Source: Arthrobacter bambusae (lineage in GTDB: Bacteria; Actinomycetota; Actinomycetes; Actinomycetales; Micrococcaceae). Taken from it: a stretch of 64,000 nt of DNA. Of the stretch, positions 40,936 to 50,971 are shown one piece after another. The stretch lies in assembly GCF_030812595.1 (NCBI RefSeq), contig NZ_JAUSSZ010000001.1:496001-560000 (forward strand), given 5' to 3'. Position 1 is the first letter of the stretch, and every line of letters begins with the position of its first letter. The position numbers were made by a program, and so were the translations under genes. The notes beneath the pieces were generated by a model. That model was not told the origin of the DNA and ran no database searches. It saw nothing but the letters and a program-made list of their open reading frames with translations.

Positions 40936-41862
40936 GTGTCTACACCTGATGTAAGCAACGAAGCCGGTTCGTCCGCAGCCAGCGTTACGGGCAGCAGCCG
41001 CGTCAAGCGCGGTATGGCCGAGATGCTCAAGGGCGGCGTCATCATGGACGTCGTCAACGTCGAGCAGGCCCGCATCGCCGAAGATGCCGGTGCCGTGGCC
41101 GTCATGGCGCTCGAGCGCGTGCCCGCCGACATCCGCGCCCAGGGCGGCGTATCCCGCATGTCGGACCCGGACATGATCGACCAGATCATCGCCGCCGTGT
41201 CCATCCCCGTCATGGCCAAGGCCCGCATCGGCCACTTCGTCGAAGCCCAGGTCCTGCAGTCCTTGGGCGTTGACTACATCGACGAGTCCGAGGTCCTCAC
41301 CCCGGCCGACTACGCCCACCACATCGACAAGTGGAACTTCACCGTGCCCTTCGTCTGCGGTGCCACCAACCTCGGCGAGGCTCTGCGCCGCATCAACGAA
41401 GGCGCGGCCATGATCCGCTCCAAGGGTGAAGCCGGCACCGGGGACGTCTCCAACGCCACCACCCACATGCGCCAGATCCGCGCCCAGATCAAGAACCTGA
41501 CCTCGCTGCCCGAGGACGAGCTCTACGTCGCGGCCAAGGAACTGCAGGCCCCGTACGAACTCGTCAAGGAAGTCGCCGCCACCGGCAAGCTCCCCGTTGT
41601 CCTGTTCACCGCCGGCGGCATCGCCACCCCGGCCGACGCCGCCATGATGATGCAGCTCGGCGCGGACGGCGTGTTCGTCGGTTCGGGCATCTTCAAGTCC
41701 GGCAACCCGGCCCAGCGTGCCGCCGCCGTCGTGAAGGCCACCACCTTCTACGACGACCCCGACGTCATCGCCAAGGTCTCCCGCGGCCTGGGCGAAGCCA
41801 TGGTAGGCATCAACGTCGAGGAAATCCCCGAACCCCACCGCCTCGCAGAACGCGGCTGGTAA
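40936..41862 (+). CDS. pdxS: Pyridoxal 5'-phosphate synthase, lyase subunit PdxS
   Basis: A 308-residue TIM-barrel enzyme that makes PLP from ribose 5-phosphate, glyceraldehyde 3-phosphate and ammonia delivered by PdxT. The first catalytic lysine is Lys95 ([11 protein letters not shown]), Asp38 (GGVIMDVVN) is the partner acid, and the [14 protein letters not shown] loop and [11 protein letters not shown] phosphate loop are intact. The GTG at 40936 follows ATAGGGG. PdxT is encoded 4.5 kb away, beyond a block on the opposite strand. The C-terminus is complete (LAERGW). Confidence 0.96.
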   Translation: MSTPDVSNEAGSSAASVTGSSRVKRGMAEMLKGGVIMDVVNVEQARIAEDAGAVAVMALERVPADIRAQGGVSRMSDPDMIDQIIAAVSIPVMAKARIGHFVEAQVLQSLGVDYIDESEVLTPADYAHHIDKWNFTVPFVCGATNLGEALRRINEGAAMIRSKGEAGTGDVSNATTHMRQIRAQIKNLTSLPEDELYVAAKELQAPYELVKEVAATGKLPVVLFTAGGIATPADAAMMMQLGADGVFVGSGIFKSGNPAQRAAAVVKATTFYDDPDVIAKVSRGLGEAMVGINVEEIPEPHRLAERGW

Positions 41863-41908
41863 ACCGGCGTTTTGGGGCCCCGGTCGGCGGAATCCTCTGC
41901 GCGCTATT

Positions 41909-41947
41909 CCCCGCTGAGGCCGCTTCGCGGCGAGCGGGGCCCCTTTT
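41909..41947 (+). terminator. Rho-independent terminator after pdxS
   Basis: CCCCGCT pairs with AGCGGGG around an inner stem (GGCCGC-TTC-GCGGC-type), followed by CCCCTTTT. It lies 47 bp after the pdxS stop. Confidence 0.75.
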
Positions 41948-41992
41948 ACGCACGCTGCCGGACCAGGGCCTGCCTGCATAGTGCGGCCTAGC

Positions 41993-42041
41993 ACGACGCC
42001 GGTCGGTCACCTTTCAAACGATGGTGACCGGCCGGCGTCGT
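41993..42041. terminator. Long inverted repeat between convergent pdxS and M3 peptidase genes
   Basis: Arms of 19 bp (ACGACGCCGGTCGGTCACC and GGTGACCGGCCGGCGTCGT, one mismatch) around an 11-base loop. It lies 79 bp before the peptidase stop on the minus strand and probably ends transcription from that side, perhaps both. Confidence 0.7.
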
Positions 42042-42119
42042 ACTTTAACTCCATCGATTGCCGAGCAACGGTCGTTTTCACGGCTCAAAACGGCGCTTAC
42101 GGAGCAATCGATGACGGGA

Positions 42120-44132
42120 TCACTCGAGACCGCGGCGCTTGAGGAGTGGCTCCAAGGAGGCGTCGCGGCCCCGGAGTATGCGGAAGGACTCAAGCGGGTC
42201 CCGGCTGTTGCCGCGGGAGAGGAGTTCCGAGCGGAATCGCTCGCCGTTTTGGCGCAGCAGGCCGCCGGTTTCCGTGAACCAGTCCACCGTTTCGGCGTCC
42301 AGCACCTCACTCCAGATGTACGAGTAGTACCCGGCTGCGTAGAAGTCCCCGGCAAAGATGTGCTGGAAGTACCCTGTGCGGTACCGGGGCGGTATGAGGG
42401 AGTGCGCCACTCCGGCCGCAGCCAGTGCCTTGGCTTCGAAGTCCTTTGCATCCTGGGGAACTCCGTCGACGTCCAGGACATGCCAGGCCAGGTCCAAAAG
42501 GGCGGCGCCGAGGTATTCCGTGGTGGCGAAACCCTCGCCCCAGAGCCTGGAGTCGTTAAGGCGTTCAATGATGTCGTGGGGGAGCGGTTCACCGGTAGCG
42601 TAGTGGCGGGCATAATTGCCGATAATCCCGGGCCACATGATCCACATCTCGTTGACCTGTGACGGATACTCCACGAAGTCCCGGGGGACCGACGTTCCGG
42701 AAAACCGTGGATACGTGACGTTGGAGAATAGCCCGTGCAAGGCGTGGCCGAACTCGTGGAAAGCGGTCCGGACCTCGTCCAGGGTGAGAAGGGTCGGTTC
42801 TCCGGCTGGTGGTTTGGAGATGTTCAGGTTGTTGATCACCACGGGCTTCGTACCCAGCAGCGCTGACTGTTCGACGAGCGAGTTCATCCAGGCGCCGCCG
42901 CGCTTGGTGTCCCTCGCGTAGTAGTCGCCCAGGAAAAGGCCAAGCTCGGAGCCGTCCTCGTTTCGTACCTCCCAGACCCGGACGTCGGGGTGGTAGCCCT
43001 CAAGGTCTTCCCGCTCATGGAAAGTGATACCGAAGAGGCTCGTGGCTGCGAAGAACACGCCGTCCGCGAGCACCCGGTCCAGTTCGAAGTAGGGCCGTAG
43101 CGCCTGTTCGTCCACCTCGTACCGTTCCCGCCGGACCTTCGAGGAGTAGTACGCCCAGTCCCATGCTTCCAGCGGGTGCCCGGCACTCTGCGCAAGTGCT
43201 GCTGCTTCGATGTCCGCGTTGCGGATTGCGGCCGGAGCGAGCCGGTTGAGCATCGCCTGGACGGCTGCGAAGTCGGGCGCGGTCTGGCGGTCGATCACTA
43301 GTTCGGCGTAGTTGCCGAACCCGAGAAGGGCCGCCTTCTCGGCCCTCAAGCGCACCATCGTCTTCGCAAGCTCGAGGACGTCCAGCCGGCCGCCGTCGCT
43401 ACCCCTCGCAATGGAGGCCTCATGCAGGCGGCGGCGGAGCTCGCGGTTTTGCAAAGAGGCCAAGGCCGGCTGGTTGCTCGGCTGGATGAGGGTCAGAAGG
43501 TATTTTCCATCGTGTCCGGCCGCGCGTGCTGCCTCTGCGGCGCTGGCGATGTCGTCCGCTGGCAGGCCGGCAAGTTCCGTGGCGTCATCCACCAGGAGTG
43601 CGCCGTCTTTCATTGCTTCCTTGACGCGCTGCCCGTACTCCGTTCCCAAGCGGGACAGTTCCGCATTGAGGTCCTTGAGCTTCTCCTGGGCAGCTGGATC
43701 AAGCTGGATCCCCGATTGGCGGAATTCCCTGAGGTACTCCTGCACCAGCCGGAGGGATTCGTCATCAAGCCCCGAGGTATCTATGGCCGCGAATCGCTCG
43801 TACAGTCCGCGGTTGAGGTACACCGCGTCCTGATGACTCGCGAAACGGGGAGCCAGCTCGGTTTCGAGTTCGCGGATACCCTCGGAGGCATGGGCGGAAA
43901 CCAGTGTGAAGAAGGGTGCCGCCGCCCGCTCCAACAGGCGGCCGGAACGTTCCATCGCAACCGCCGTGTTTTCGAAGGATGCAGGCTCCGGATTGTCCAC
44001 AATCGATTGGATTTCGGCCAGGTGCCCAGCGAGGCCGGCGTCCACTGCCTCGGCGTAGTGGCTGTCCTGGATTGTTGCGAAGGGCGGCAATCCGAAGGGA
44101 AGGGTACTCGGCTCCAAGAGGGGATTCGTCAT
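42120..44132 (-). CDS. M3-family zinc metallopeptidase (oligopeptidase A/Dcp-like)
   Basis: A 670-residue cytosolic oligopeptidase. The zinc site is His459-Glu-Phe-Gly-His463 (TAFHEFGHALHGLF), and the third ligand Glu lies in the VEYPSQVNEMW segment. The tail RTGYFQHIFAGDFYAAGYYSY carries the substrate-binding Tyr and His residues common to the family. It processes short peptides left by other proteases. The ATG at 44132 is preceded by GAAAGGGTTGCTTC. It is the only gene of this type in the window and sits between pdxS and gatD on the minus strand. Confidence 0.95.
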   Translation of the reverse strand: MTNPLLEPSTLPFGLPPFATIQDSHYAEAVDAGLAGHLAEIQSIVDNPEPASFENTAVAMERSGRLLERAAAPFFTLVSAHASEGIRELETELAPRFASHQDAVYLNRGLYERFAAIDTSGLDDESLRLVQEYLREFRQSGIQLDPAAQEKLKDLNAELSRLGTEYGQRVKEAMKDGALLVDDATELAGLPADDIASAAEAARAAGHDGKYLLTLIQPSNQPALASLQNRELRRRLHEASIARGSDGGRLDVLELAKTMVRLRAEKAALLGFGNYAELVIDRQTAPDFAAVQAMLNRLAPAAIRNADIEAAALAQSAGHPLEAWDWAYYSSKVRRERYEVDEQALRPYFELDRVLADGVFFAATSLFGITFHEREDLEGYHPDVRVWEVRNEDGSELGLFLGDYYARDTKRGGAWMNSLVEQSALLGTKPVVINNLNISKPPAGEPTLLTLDEVRTAFHEFGHALHGLFSNVTYPRFSGTSVPRDFVEYPSQVNEMWIMWPGIIGNYARHYATGEPLPHDIIERLNDSRLWGEGFATTEYLGAALLDLAWHVLDVDGVPQDAKDFEAKALAAAGVAHSLIPPRYRTGYFQHIFAGDFYAAGYYSYIWSEVLDAETVDWFTETGGLLRQNGERFRSELLSRGNSRDPLESFRILRGRDASLEPLLKRRGLE

Positions 44133-44172
44133 GAAGCAACCCTTTCATGGAGGACCGGCGCCCACAACGGTC

Positions 44173-44249
44173 TTAGCGCGGTCGCCGCCCGCTTGCGCGG
44201 TCGCCGCTCGTTAGCGCGGTCGTCGCTCGTTAGCGCGGTCGCCGTGCGG
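44173..44249. repeat. Tandem repeat, four units of 18-20 bp
   Basis: Units starting TTAGCGCGGTCG or TTGCGCGGTCG at 44173, 44193, 44211 and 44230. The last overlaps the stop of gatD (TTA of the unit gives the TAA). It may be a slipped copy of the gene end. Confidence 0.7.
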
Positions 44250-44982
44250 CATGCTCGCGCGCGAGGCGGGCGAAGTCGTCGTCGGGCGTTCCGGGGACGA
44301 AAGCACCGTACTTGCGTTCGACGGCGGTCCTGATCAGGAAATCGGCGATCGCGGGATTCTTGGGCAGCAAGGAACCGTGCAGGTAACTGGCAACCACGTT
44401 CCGGTGCCTGGCGCCCTCATGGTTGTCCTTGCTGTTGTTACCGGCACCCTTGGACACAGTGCCGAGGGGCTCGACGCCGGAACCCAGCGAGGTCTGTCCG
44501 CTGTGGTTTTCGTAGCCCATGACTTCGCCGAACTCAGGTGAGGTCAGCGTGACGTTTCCGATGAGGCGTTCATCGGTGCCGACGGTTTCGACATCCAGGA
44601 TGCCGATGCCCGGGATGACGGGACCGGCCTTGGTCTTGAAAAACTTTCCGAAAAGCTGATAGAGCCCGCAGATAACCAGCATGGGCGTTCCGTCTTCGGC
44701 CATGCCGCGGAGCTGGTCTCCACGTGCCTGGAGATCGTCCTGGATGACTATTTGCCCGCTGTCCTGGCCCCCGCCGCCCACAATGAGATCGACATCCTCG
44801 GGGAAGTCGTCGCCCACGTTGTATTCGAGGAGCTCGGGGGTGTACCCGTGCCAGAGCAAGCGCTGCCGCAAGACGAGTGCGTTGCCCCAGTCGCCGTAGA
44901 TGTTCATATCGCGCGGATACAGCTGCAGCACCCGGATGGTGCCCTTGCTGGCATGGAGGGCGGTGTCTTCGGCCGGGGTCAT
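44230..44982 (-). CDS. gatD: Lipid II isoglutaminyl synthase, glutaminase subunit GatD
   Basis: A 250-residue class I glutamine amidotransferase that works with MurT to amidate the D-Glu of lipid II stem peptides. The nucleophile is Cys105 (MLVICGLYQLFG) and the His of the pair is His202 (SYLHGSLLPKNP); GGGGQDSGQ (about 69-77) is the substrate loop. It overlaps murT by 4 bp (ATGA) and is translated after it. Amidation is needed for peptidoglycan cross-linking. Its 3' end runs into a tandem repeat that supplies the stop codon. Confidence 0.94.
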   Translation of the reverse strand: MTPAEDTALHASKGTIRVLQLYPRDMNIYGDWGNALVLRQRLLWHGYTPELLEYNVGDDFPEDVDLIVGGGGQDSGQIVIQDDLQARGDQLRGMAEDGTPMLVICGLYQLFGKFFKTKAGPVIPGIGILDVETVGTDERLIGNVTLTSPEFGEVMGYENHSGQTSLGSGVEPLGTVSKGAGNNSKDNHEGARHRNVVASYLHGSLLPKNPAIADFLIRTAVERKYGAFVPGTPDDDFARLAREHAARRPR

Positions 44983-46274
44983 GAGACCACCTCTACTGTG
45001 GTGATTTTGGAGAGTTCGCGCCGGATTGCCAACATCGCGGTGTAGGTGCAGAACACGCGTTTCGGCTTGCCCGCCGCTCCCCGGATGAATTCAGCCAGGG
45101 CAGCCGGAATGTCCGTGTCCACGGAACCGAAGCGGACCTCGTCATACTGGAGGCGCAGGGCCATGTCGTAGGCACGGACGCCGGTCACGACATCGACGCC
45201 GTCCTCGCGCAGGGATTCGAATTCAACGTCCCACAGCCAGGACATGTCACGGCCGTCAGCGTAGTTGTCGTTGATGGCGATCATGGACGCGTAGCCCTTC
45301 GCCGGGAACGACTTCAGGCCCAGCCGGAAACCGCTCGGGTTTTTCACGAGGACCAACTCAAGGGGCTGGCCATCCACCGTCAGGCTCTCGCCGCGGCCGA
45401 AAGCCGGAGCCACCTCGGAAAGCGCCTTGACCAGCTTGGCGGCGTCGCCGGGCCTTCCGCTTGCACCGGTGATGGTCCTGGCCAGCACCAAAGCGGCCGC
45501 GGCATTGAAGATGTTGTACACGCCGCGGAGTTTCATGTGCGTTGACACTTGCGTTCCGTCGAACTCGAAATCGGCGTCGTCGGTACCGACCCGGCGGAGC
45601 ACGACGTCGGCCGCTTCGACGGCGGGAACGTCCACCTGAGTGCCGGTTCCCGGAGCCGCGGTCCGCATATCGTCGTCGTTCGGGAACGTGCTGCGGAGCG
45701 ACTCATCCAAGCCGAAGTAGAGCACCTCGGGGCCGTTGACGGTTCCGGCGATACGGGCGACGCGGGGGTCCTCCCGGTTCAGGACCACCGTGCCGGTGGT
45801 CCGCTGGGCAATGCGTTGGAGAAGCAGGGCGGTGGCGTCGATCTCACCGAAACGGTCCAGTTGATCGCGCAGGACGTTGAGCAGAAGGCAATAACGCGGT
45901 GGCACCTTGTTCACGAAGTGCACAGCGTGCGCCTCGTCGAGTTCCAACACCGCGACGTCGGCGTCCAAGTTGCCGCGCCAGTCCACCTCCCCCAGGAGGG
46001 CGGCTGCCACGCCACGGGTGAAATTGCTGCCGGTCCGGTTGGTGAAGACCTTCAGGCCCTGGCTTTCCAGGAGCTCCACGACCATCTTGGTGGTGGTCGT
46101 CTTACCGTTGGTCCCGCTCACCACGGCAACTCCGTGGGGGAGCGAGGACAGCGTCCTCTGCATGAAGCCGGGGTCGATCTTCTCGACCACGAGGCCGGGC
46201 AAAGCCGAACCCCCGCCGCGCAGCCGGGACACAGCGCGGACCAGCTTGCCGAGTGGAACGGTGAACGAAAACAT
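44979..46274 (-). CDS. murT: Lipid II isoglutaminyl synthase, Mur-ligase subunit MurT
   Basis: A 431-residue Mur-ligase-like enzyme. It has the P-loop [10 protein letters not shown] (about 54-63), the ELDEAH block, LNREDPRV and the C-terminal DUF1727 domain (about 310-420), where it contacts GatD. It activates the stem Glu with ATP and takes ammonia from GatD. The Cys-x2-Cys zinc ribbon that most MurT proteins have between the core domains is missing; only two isolated cysteines occur. The region instead has an Asp/Thr/Pro-rich stretch ([15 protein letters not shown]). Confidence 0.93.
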   Translation of the reverse strand: MFSFTVPLGKLVRAVSRLRGGGSALPGLVVEKIDPGFMQRTLSSLPHGVAVVSGTNGKTTTTKMVVELLESQGLKVFTNRTGSNFTRGVAAALLGEVDWRGNLDADVAVLELDEAHAVHFVNKVPPRYCLLLNVLRDQLDRFGEIDATALLLQRIAQRTTGTVVLNREDPRVARIAGTVNGPEVLYFGLDESLRSTFPNDDDMRTAAPGTGTQVDVPAVEAADVVLRRVGTDDADFEFDGTQVSTHMKLRGVYNIFNAAAALVLARTITGASGRPGDAAKLVKALSEVAPAFGRGESLTVDGQPLELVLVKNPSGFRLGLKSFPAKGYASMIAINDNYADGRDMSWLWDVEFESLREDGVDVVTGVRAYDMALRLQYDEVRFGSVDTDIPAALAEFIRGAAGKPKRVFCTYTAMLAIRRELSKITTVEVVS

Positions 46275-46374
46275 GCTCTGTAATATATCCCAGTTGGTGC
46301 ATAAGCCACGTGCCGAATGCGTTCCAGGGGCCTGCTGGGCGAGCCCTGCGGCAGCAGCGCATTATGATGGTCGA

Positions 46375-47076
46375 ATGACCAATCCCCCTTCCGAGGCGTC
46401 ATCGAGCGTGGGCTCGGGCCTGCGAATCGGCGTCCTCGCACTACAAGGCGATTTCCGCGAACACATCCACGCCGTCGAAGCGGCCGGTGCTACCGGCGTC
46501 GGCATCCGGCGTCCGGCGGAGCTCGACGACATTGACGGCCTCATCATCCCCGGCGGCGAGTCCACCACCATCGACAAGCTGGCGCGCATCTTCGAACTCG
46601 CCGATCCCATCCGCAAACAGATCGCGTCCGGACTGCCGGTCTATGGATCGTGCGCCGGCATGATCCTCCTCGCGGAGGACATCGCCGATCCCGCCACCGA
46701 CCTCGCCGGAAATCCGCAGCAGACTTTCGGCGGATTGGACATCACCGTCCGTCGCAACGCGTTCGGCCGGCAGCGCGAGTCCTTCGAAACCGACCTTGAC
46801 TTCAAGGGCCTTGAGTTCAGCGCGGGAGAGTCGGGAGTCGAACCCGTCCACGCGGTCTTCATCCGGGGACCGTGGGTGGAACGCGTCGGTCCGGGCGTCG
46901 AGATCCTGGCCCAGGTGGAACCGGGAAAAGCCACCCACACGGACACTTTGCACGGGTTGGCTAGAATTGTTGCAGTGCGCTCAGGTCGGTTGCTGGCCAC
47001 CTCCTTCCACCCGGAAGTGACTGGGGAGAAGCGCGTGCATGAACTGTTTATCCGAATGATCAGAGGGGAAGTTTAA
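46375..47076 (+). CDS. pdxT: Pyridoxal 5'-phosphate synthase, glutaminase subunit PdxT
   Basis: A 233-residue class I glutaminase that feeds ammonia to PdxS. The nucleophile is Cys93 ([11 protein letters not shown]), with [10 protein letters not shown] (55-64) for the substrate site and [16 protein letters not shown] for the His-Glu pair. The N-terminal 15 residues are an extension. It stops 3 bp before yebC, as in the mycobacterial order. It is separated from pdxS by the M3 peptidase, gatD and murT, all on the other strand. Confidence 0.95.
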   Translation: MTNPPSEASSSVGSGLRIGVLALQGDFREHIHAVEAAGATGVGIRRPAELDDIDGLIIPGGESTTIDKLARIFELADPIRKQIASGLPVYGSCAGMILLAEDIADPATDLAGNPQQTFGGLDITVRRNAFGRQRESFETDLDFKGLEFSAGESGVEPVHAVFIRGPWVERVGPGVEILAQVEPGKATHTDTLHGLARIVAVRSGRLLATSFHPEVTGEKRVHELFIRMIRGEV

Positions 47077-47079
47077 AGC

Positions 47080-47835
47080 ATGTCAGGCCACTCCAAATGG
47101 GCGACAACCAAGCACAAGAAGGCCATCCTCGATAGCCGCCGGGCCAAGTCGTTCGCGAAACTGATCAAGAACATCGAAGTCGCAGCCCGCATGGGCGGTC
47201 CGGACCTTGCCGGCAACCCCAGCCTGGAACTGGCTGTCACCAAAGCCAAGAAGACCTCGGTCCCCGCCGACAACATCGACCGCGCCATCAAGCGCGGAGC
47301 CGGCCTGACCGGCGAAGTGGTCGACTACACGGAAATCATGTACGAAGCCCGTGGCCCGCAGGGTTCCGCCCTCCTGATCGAGTGCCTCACCGACAACAAG
47401 AACCGTGCGGCCTCGGAAGTCCGGCTGGCCATCTCCCGCAACGGCGGCACCATCGCCGACCCCGGCTCCGTGAGCTACCTCTTCACCCGCAAGGGCGTCG
47501 TCAACCTCCCCAAGAACGGGCTCAGCGAGGACGACATCCTGATGGCCGTGCTCGACGCCGGCGCCGAGGAAGTCAAGGACAACGGCGAGAACTGGGAAAT
47601 CCACTCGGAACCCACGGACCTCCCGGCCATCCGCGAAGCCCTGAAGGAAGCCGGCATCGAATACGACACGGACGAAGCTGAATTCGTCCCGTCCATGGAG
47701 GTGCCTCTGGACCTGGACGGTGCCAGGAAGTTCATGAAGCTCGTCGACGCCCTTGAGGATCTCGACGACGTCCAGAACGTTTACACCAACGCGGACATGA
47801 GCGAGGAAGTCCAGGCTGCGCTCGAATCCGAGTAG
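47080..47835 (+). CDS. YebC/PmpR-family regulator/translation factor
   Basis: A 251-residue protein with the conserved start [21 protein letters not shown], the middle [24 protein letters not shown] and the [11 protein letters not shown] block. YebC proteins were first seen as DNA-binding regulators and are now also linked to relief of ribosome stalling at proline motifs. The start sits 3 bp after pdxT, followed by ruvC after 45 bp. The gene order matches the actinobacterial standard. Confidence 0.95.
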   Translation: MSGHSKWATTKHKKAILDSRRAKSFAKLIKNIEVAARMGGPDLAGNPSLELAVTKAKKTSVPADNIDRAIKRGAGLTGEVVDYTEIMYEARGPQGSALLIECLTDNKNRAASEVRLAISRNGGTIADPGSVSYLFTRKGVVNLPKNGLSEDDILMAVLDAGAEEVKDNGENWEIHSEPTDLPAIREALKEAGIEYDTDEAEFVPSMEVPLDLDGARKFMKLVDALEDLDDVQNVYTNADMSEEVQAALESE

Positions 47836-47880
47836 TGGTTCCTTGGGACATAGCCTGAGCACAATAGGGGAGGCCCGGAC

Positions 47881-48459
47881 TTGACTCTTCGCGTATTGGG
47901 AGTCGATCCGGGCCTCACCCGTTGCGGCATCGGAGTGGTCGACGTCGAACGGAACAGGCGCGCCACCATGGTGGCCGTCTGCGTCGTTGGAACCTCCCCT
48001 GAACAGTCTTTGGACCAACGCTTGCTGGTCATCGCCGAGGCCATTGATGAATGGCTGGACTTGTACAAGCCCGACGTCCTCGCAGTGGAACGGGTCTTCT
48101 CCCAGTTGAACGTCAGTACGGTCATGGGCGTTGCCCAGGCATCCGGCGTCGTCATTGCGGCGGCGGCCCGTCGCGGCATCCCGGTGGCGCTCCACACGCC
48201 GTCGGAGGTCAAGGCAGCCGTTACGGGAAGCGGTACTTCCAACAAGGAAGCGGTGACGAAACTCATCACCAAAATCCTGCGCTTGGACGCCCCGCCCCGC
48301 CCGGCCGATGCCGCGGACGCGTTGGCCCTCGCCGTCACGCACGCGTGGCGGGCCGGCAGCGGCACCGCCATTTCTACTACTGGTCCGGGGAGCAGCGCCT
48401 TGACGCCTGCCCAGCGGGCGTGGGCTGAAGCCGAAGCGAAAGCGCGCCGCGCCCGCTAA
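47881..48459 (+). CDS. ruvC: Holliday junction resolvase RuvC
   Basis: A 192-residue RNase H-fold endonuclease that cuts Holliday junctions. Acidic residues seen are Asp9 ([12 protein letters not shown]), Glu70 (LAVERVFSQ) and the paired acids near the C-terminus ([12 protein letters not shown]). The start is TTG at 47881, preceded by GAGG. The C-terminal 30 residues are an Ala/Arg/Glu-rich tail. It is followed by ruvA after 117 bp. Confidence 0.96.
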   Translation: MTLRVLGVDPGLTRCGIGVVDVERNRRATMVAVCVVGTSPEQSLDQRLLVIAEAIDEWLDLYKPDVLAVERVFSQLNVSTVMGVAQASGVVIAAAARRGIPVALHTPSEVKAAVTGSGTSNKEAVTKLITKILRLDAPPRPADAADALALAVTHAWRAGSGTAISTTGPGSSALTPAQRAWAEAEAKARRAR

Positions 48460-48576
48460 TTGTCGGTTGCCCTTGCTAGGGTATTCGTAGATATGTTCGG
48501 ATAGCCCCCGCGTGCTACATACAAGTTGTTACATACGAGTGCAGCAAGCGCGGGGACAGTACTCAGGAGCCGGGTC

Positions 48577-49221
48577 TTGATCAGTTTTCTCCGCGGAACC
48601 GTGGCACACGTCAGTCTCTCCACGGCCGTCATCGACCTCAACGGCGCCGGAATGAGCGTCTACGCCACACCCCAAACGCTCAGCCACTTGCACGTAGGCG
48701 AGGAAGCGAAGCTGTTCACCTCGTTGATCGTCCGGGAGGATTCCCTGACGCTCTTTGGTTTCTCGAACGACGACGAGCGGGAAGTTTTCGATGTCCTGCT
48801 CAGCGTGAGCGGGGTGGGGCCGCGCCTGGCCCTCGCAGTGCTGGCCGTCCATGAGCCAGAGGCGATCCGGGTGGCCGCCCACTCAGGTGACGCCAAGTCA
48901 TTTACCAAGGTCCCCGGCATCGGGCCGAAGGTGGCCGGCAGGATTGTCCTTGAGCTTGCCGGCAAGCTCGTGCCTCACGGTACAGCCCCCGGAGCCGCCC
49001 CCGCCGTCGCGGCCGAGTCCGTCTGGAAACCACAGGTGGTCGCTGCCATGACGAGCCTTGGATGGTCGGAGAAGGACGCCTCCGGCAGCATCGAGAAGGC
49101 AATGGCCGATTCCCCGGAACTTGCCGACGCCGGCAACGTCGCCCAGATCCTGCGTGCAACCCTTCGCTGGCTTGGGCAGGATGGCGCCCGCGCCGGAAAC
49201 CGCGTAGGCAGCCGTGGCTGA
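48577..49221 (+). CDS. ruvA: Holliday junction DNA helicase subunit RuvA
   Basis: A 214-residue junction-binding protein. The N-terminal OB fold starts [13 protein letters not shown]. The two helix-hairpin-helix units have [11 protein letters not shown] and [16 protein letters not shown], and a flexible Ala/Pro linker leads to domain III ([12 protein letters not shown]). The TTG at 48577 is chosen because AGGAG lies 8 bp upstream and the OB fold follows at once. It overlaps ruvB by 8 bp. Confidence 0.96.
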   Translation: MISFLRGTVAHVSLSTAVIDLNGAGMSVYATPQTLSHLHVGEEAKLFTSLIVREDSLTLFGFSNDDEREVFDVLLSVSGVGPRLALAVLAVHEPEAIRVAAHSGDAKSFTKVPGIGPKVAGRIVLELAGKLVPHGTAPGAAPAVAAESVWKPQVVAAMTSLGWSEKDASGSIEKAMADSPELADAGNVAQILRATLRWLGQDGARAGNRVGSRG

Positions 49222-50290
49222 GCAGTCCCTCGTTACCGGGGGAGAGGAACCCGAAGAGCGCATTATCGAGGCCGCGCTGCGCCCGAAGAACCTGCACGAC
49301 TTCGTGGGCCAGCACCGCGTCCGGAAACAACTCGCGCTGGTGCTCGAAGCCTCAAGGATGCGTGGCCGGAGCGCGGACCACGTCCTTCTTTCCGGCCCTC
49401 CGGGGTTGGGCAAGACCACGCTCTCCATGATCATCGCGGCCGAGATGAACGCTCCCTTGCGTATCAGCAGCGGACCGGCCATCCAGCATGCCGGTGACCT
49501 GGCCGCCATCCTCTCCTCGCTTTCGGAGGGCGAAGTCCTGTTCCTCGACGAAATCCACCGGATGTCCCGCCCCGCAGAGGAAATGCTGTACATGGCCATG
49601 GAAGACTTCCGGGTGGACATTGTGGTGGGCAAGGGTGCCGGCGCAACTGCCATTCCGCTTGAGTTGCCGCCTTTCACCCTCGTCGGGGCCACCACAAGGG
49701 CCGGACTCCTCCCTGGACCGCTGCGTGACCGCTTTGGTTTTACCGGGCATCTGGAGTTCTATTCCGTGGCGGAGCTTGAACTGGTTCTACGCCGCTCAGC
49801 CGGACTGCTTGACCTCAAGGTCAACTCCGCCGGCTTCAGCGAGATAGCCGGCCGTTCCAGGGGAACTCCGCGTATCGCCAACCGGCTGCTTCGCCGCGTC
49901 CGGGACTGGGCTTTGGTCCACGGTATCGAACAAATCGATGCCCGTGCCGCCTCGGCCGCACTGGACATGTATGAGGTGGACCAGCGGGGATTGGACCGCC
50001 TGGACCGTGCAGTACTGGAAGCACTGATCCTCAAGTTCAACGGCGGTCCCGTAGGGCTTTCAACGCTGGCAATTGCCGTCGGGGAGGAACCGGAGACCGT
50101 GGAAACGGTCGCTGAGCCGTATCTGGTGCGCGAAGGTCTTTTGGGCCGGACGCCGCGCGGCAGGATCGCGATGGCGTCAGCATGGACGCACCTCGGATAC
50201 GCCGTGCCGCCCGGGGTGTTCGGGCAGGATCCGCTGGCGTTGTTCGAGGACAGCGAAAACGGGGCCGAAAGCATCGACACCGGCCGTTAG
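49214..50290 (+). CDS. ruvB: Holliday junction DNA helicase motor RuvB
   Basis: A 358-residue AAA+ ATPase. Walker A is [11 protein letters not shown], Walker B FLDEIHRM, and sensor 1 and the arginine region are [21 protein letters not shown]. The C-terminal winged helix ([22 protein letters not shown]) binds DNA. The GTG at 49214 lies inside ruvA, an 8-bp overlap. It drives branch migration as part of RuvAB. Downstream there are 181 bp to yajC. Confidence 0.97.
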   Translation: MAEQSLVTGGEEPEERIIEAALRPKNLHDFVGQHRVRKQLALVLEASRMRGRSADHVLLSGPPGLGKTTLSMIIAAEMNAPLRISSGPAIQHAGDLAAILSSLSEGEVLFLDEIHRMSRPAEEMLYMAMEDFRVDIVVGKGAGATAIPLELPPFTLVGATTRAGLLPGPLRDRFGFTGHLEFYSVAELELVLRRSAGLLDLKVNSAGFSEIAGRSRGTPRIANRLLRRVRDWALVHGIEQIDARAASAALDMYEVDQRGLDRLDRAVLEALILKFNGGPVGLSTLAIAVGEEPETVETVAEPYLVREGLLGRTPRGRIAMASAWTHLGYAVPPGVFGQDPLALFEDSENGAESIDTGR

Positions 50291-50471
50291 CACGATCCAT
50301 TCAGCTTAACCCTCTAGACTGGTATGACACTCGGCACGTACGAGTCCTTGGTTCTGTGCCCGCCCGTCGGAGCATTGCGCGGCCAGGTGGGCGAAAGCTC
50401 CACGGCCGCCGGATCCACCGGGCAGACATGGCCGTGAAACCAAAAACGTAAGTAAAGAACGGAACTTCCCT

Positions 50472-50864
50472 GTGGATCCAATGACAATCCTGCTGTTCGC
50501 CATGCTCGGCGTCTTCATCTTCATGATGTTCCGCCGCAACAAGAAGACCCAGCAGCAGCAAGCCCAGCTGCAGTCTCAGTTTGCCCCCGGCGTTGAGGTC
50601 ATGACCAGTTTCGGCCTGTTCGGCCGAATCGTCGAGATGGACGACGCTGAGAACAAGGTTGTCCTTGAACTGTCTCCGGGCAACCTCGCCACGGTGCATC
50701 GCCAGGCCGTTACCAAGATCGTTGAGCCCGTCGCGGAAGCCCCGGTTGACGTTCCGGACGACGCGTCGTCGCTGACGGTCGCTGATGCCGAGGCGTCGGC
50801 ATCCCCGGAAACTCCGGAGGAAACCCTCAGGCGCCTCAATGACGAGGGCAAGAAGGACAGCTAG
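50472..50864 (+). CDS. yajC: Preprotein translocase subunit YajC
   Basis: A 130-residue protein with one N-terminal membrane segment (ILLFAMLGVFIFMMF) followed by RRNKKTQQQQAQLQSQ and the conserved GVEVMTSFGLFGRIVEMDD. The tail is acidic. It associates with SecD and SecF and precedes them by 107 bp in the order yajC-secD-secF. The GTG at 50472 is used. Confidence 0.93.
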   Translation: MDPMTILLFAMLGVFIFMMFRRNKKTQQQQAQLQSQFAPGVEVMTSFGLFGRIVEMDDAENKVVLELSPGNLATVHRQAVTKIVEPVAEAPVDVPDDASSLTVADAEASASPETPEETLRRLNDEGKKDS

Positions 50865-50971
50865 CCCGTGCCCGCTCTACAAGCGGGAATAGCTCTACGG
50901 CAATGAATCGCCGCCGGCCTGCGCTACCGTGCGGGCCGGCGGCTGTTCCGTCATCAACAGGAAGATCGAAC

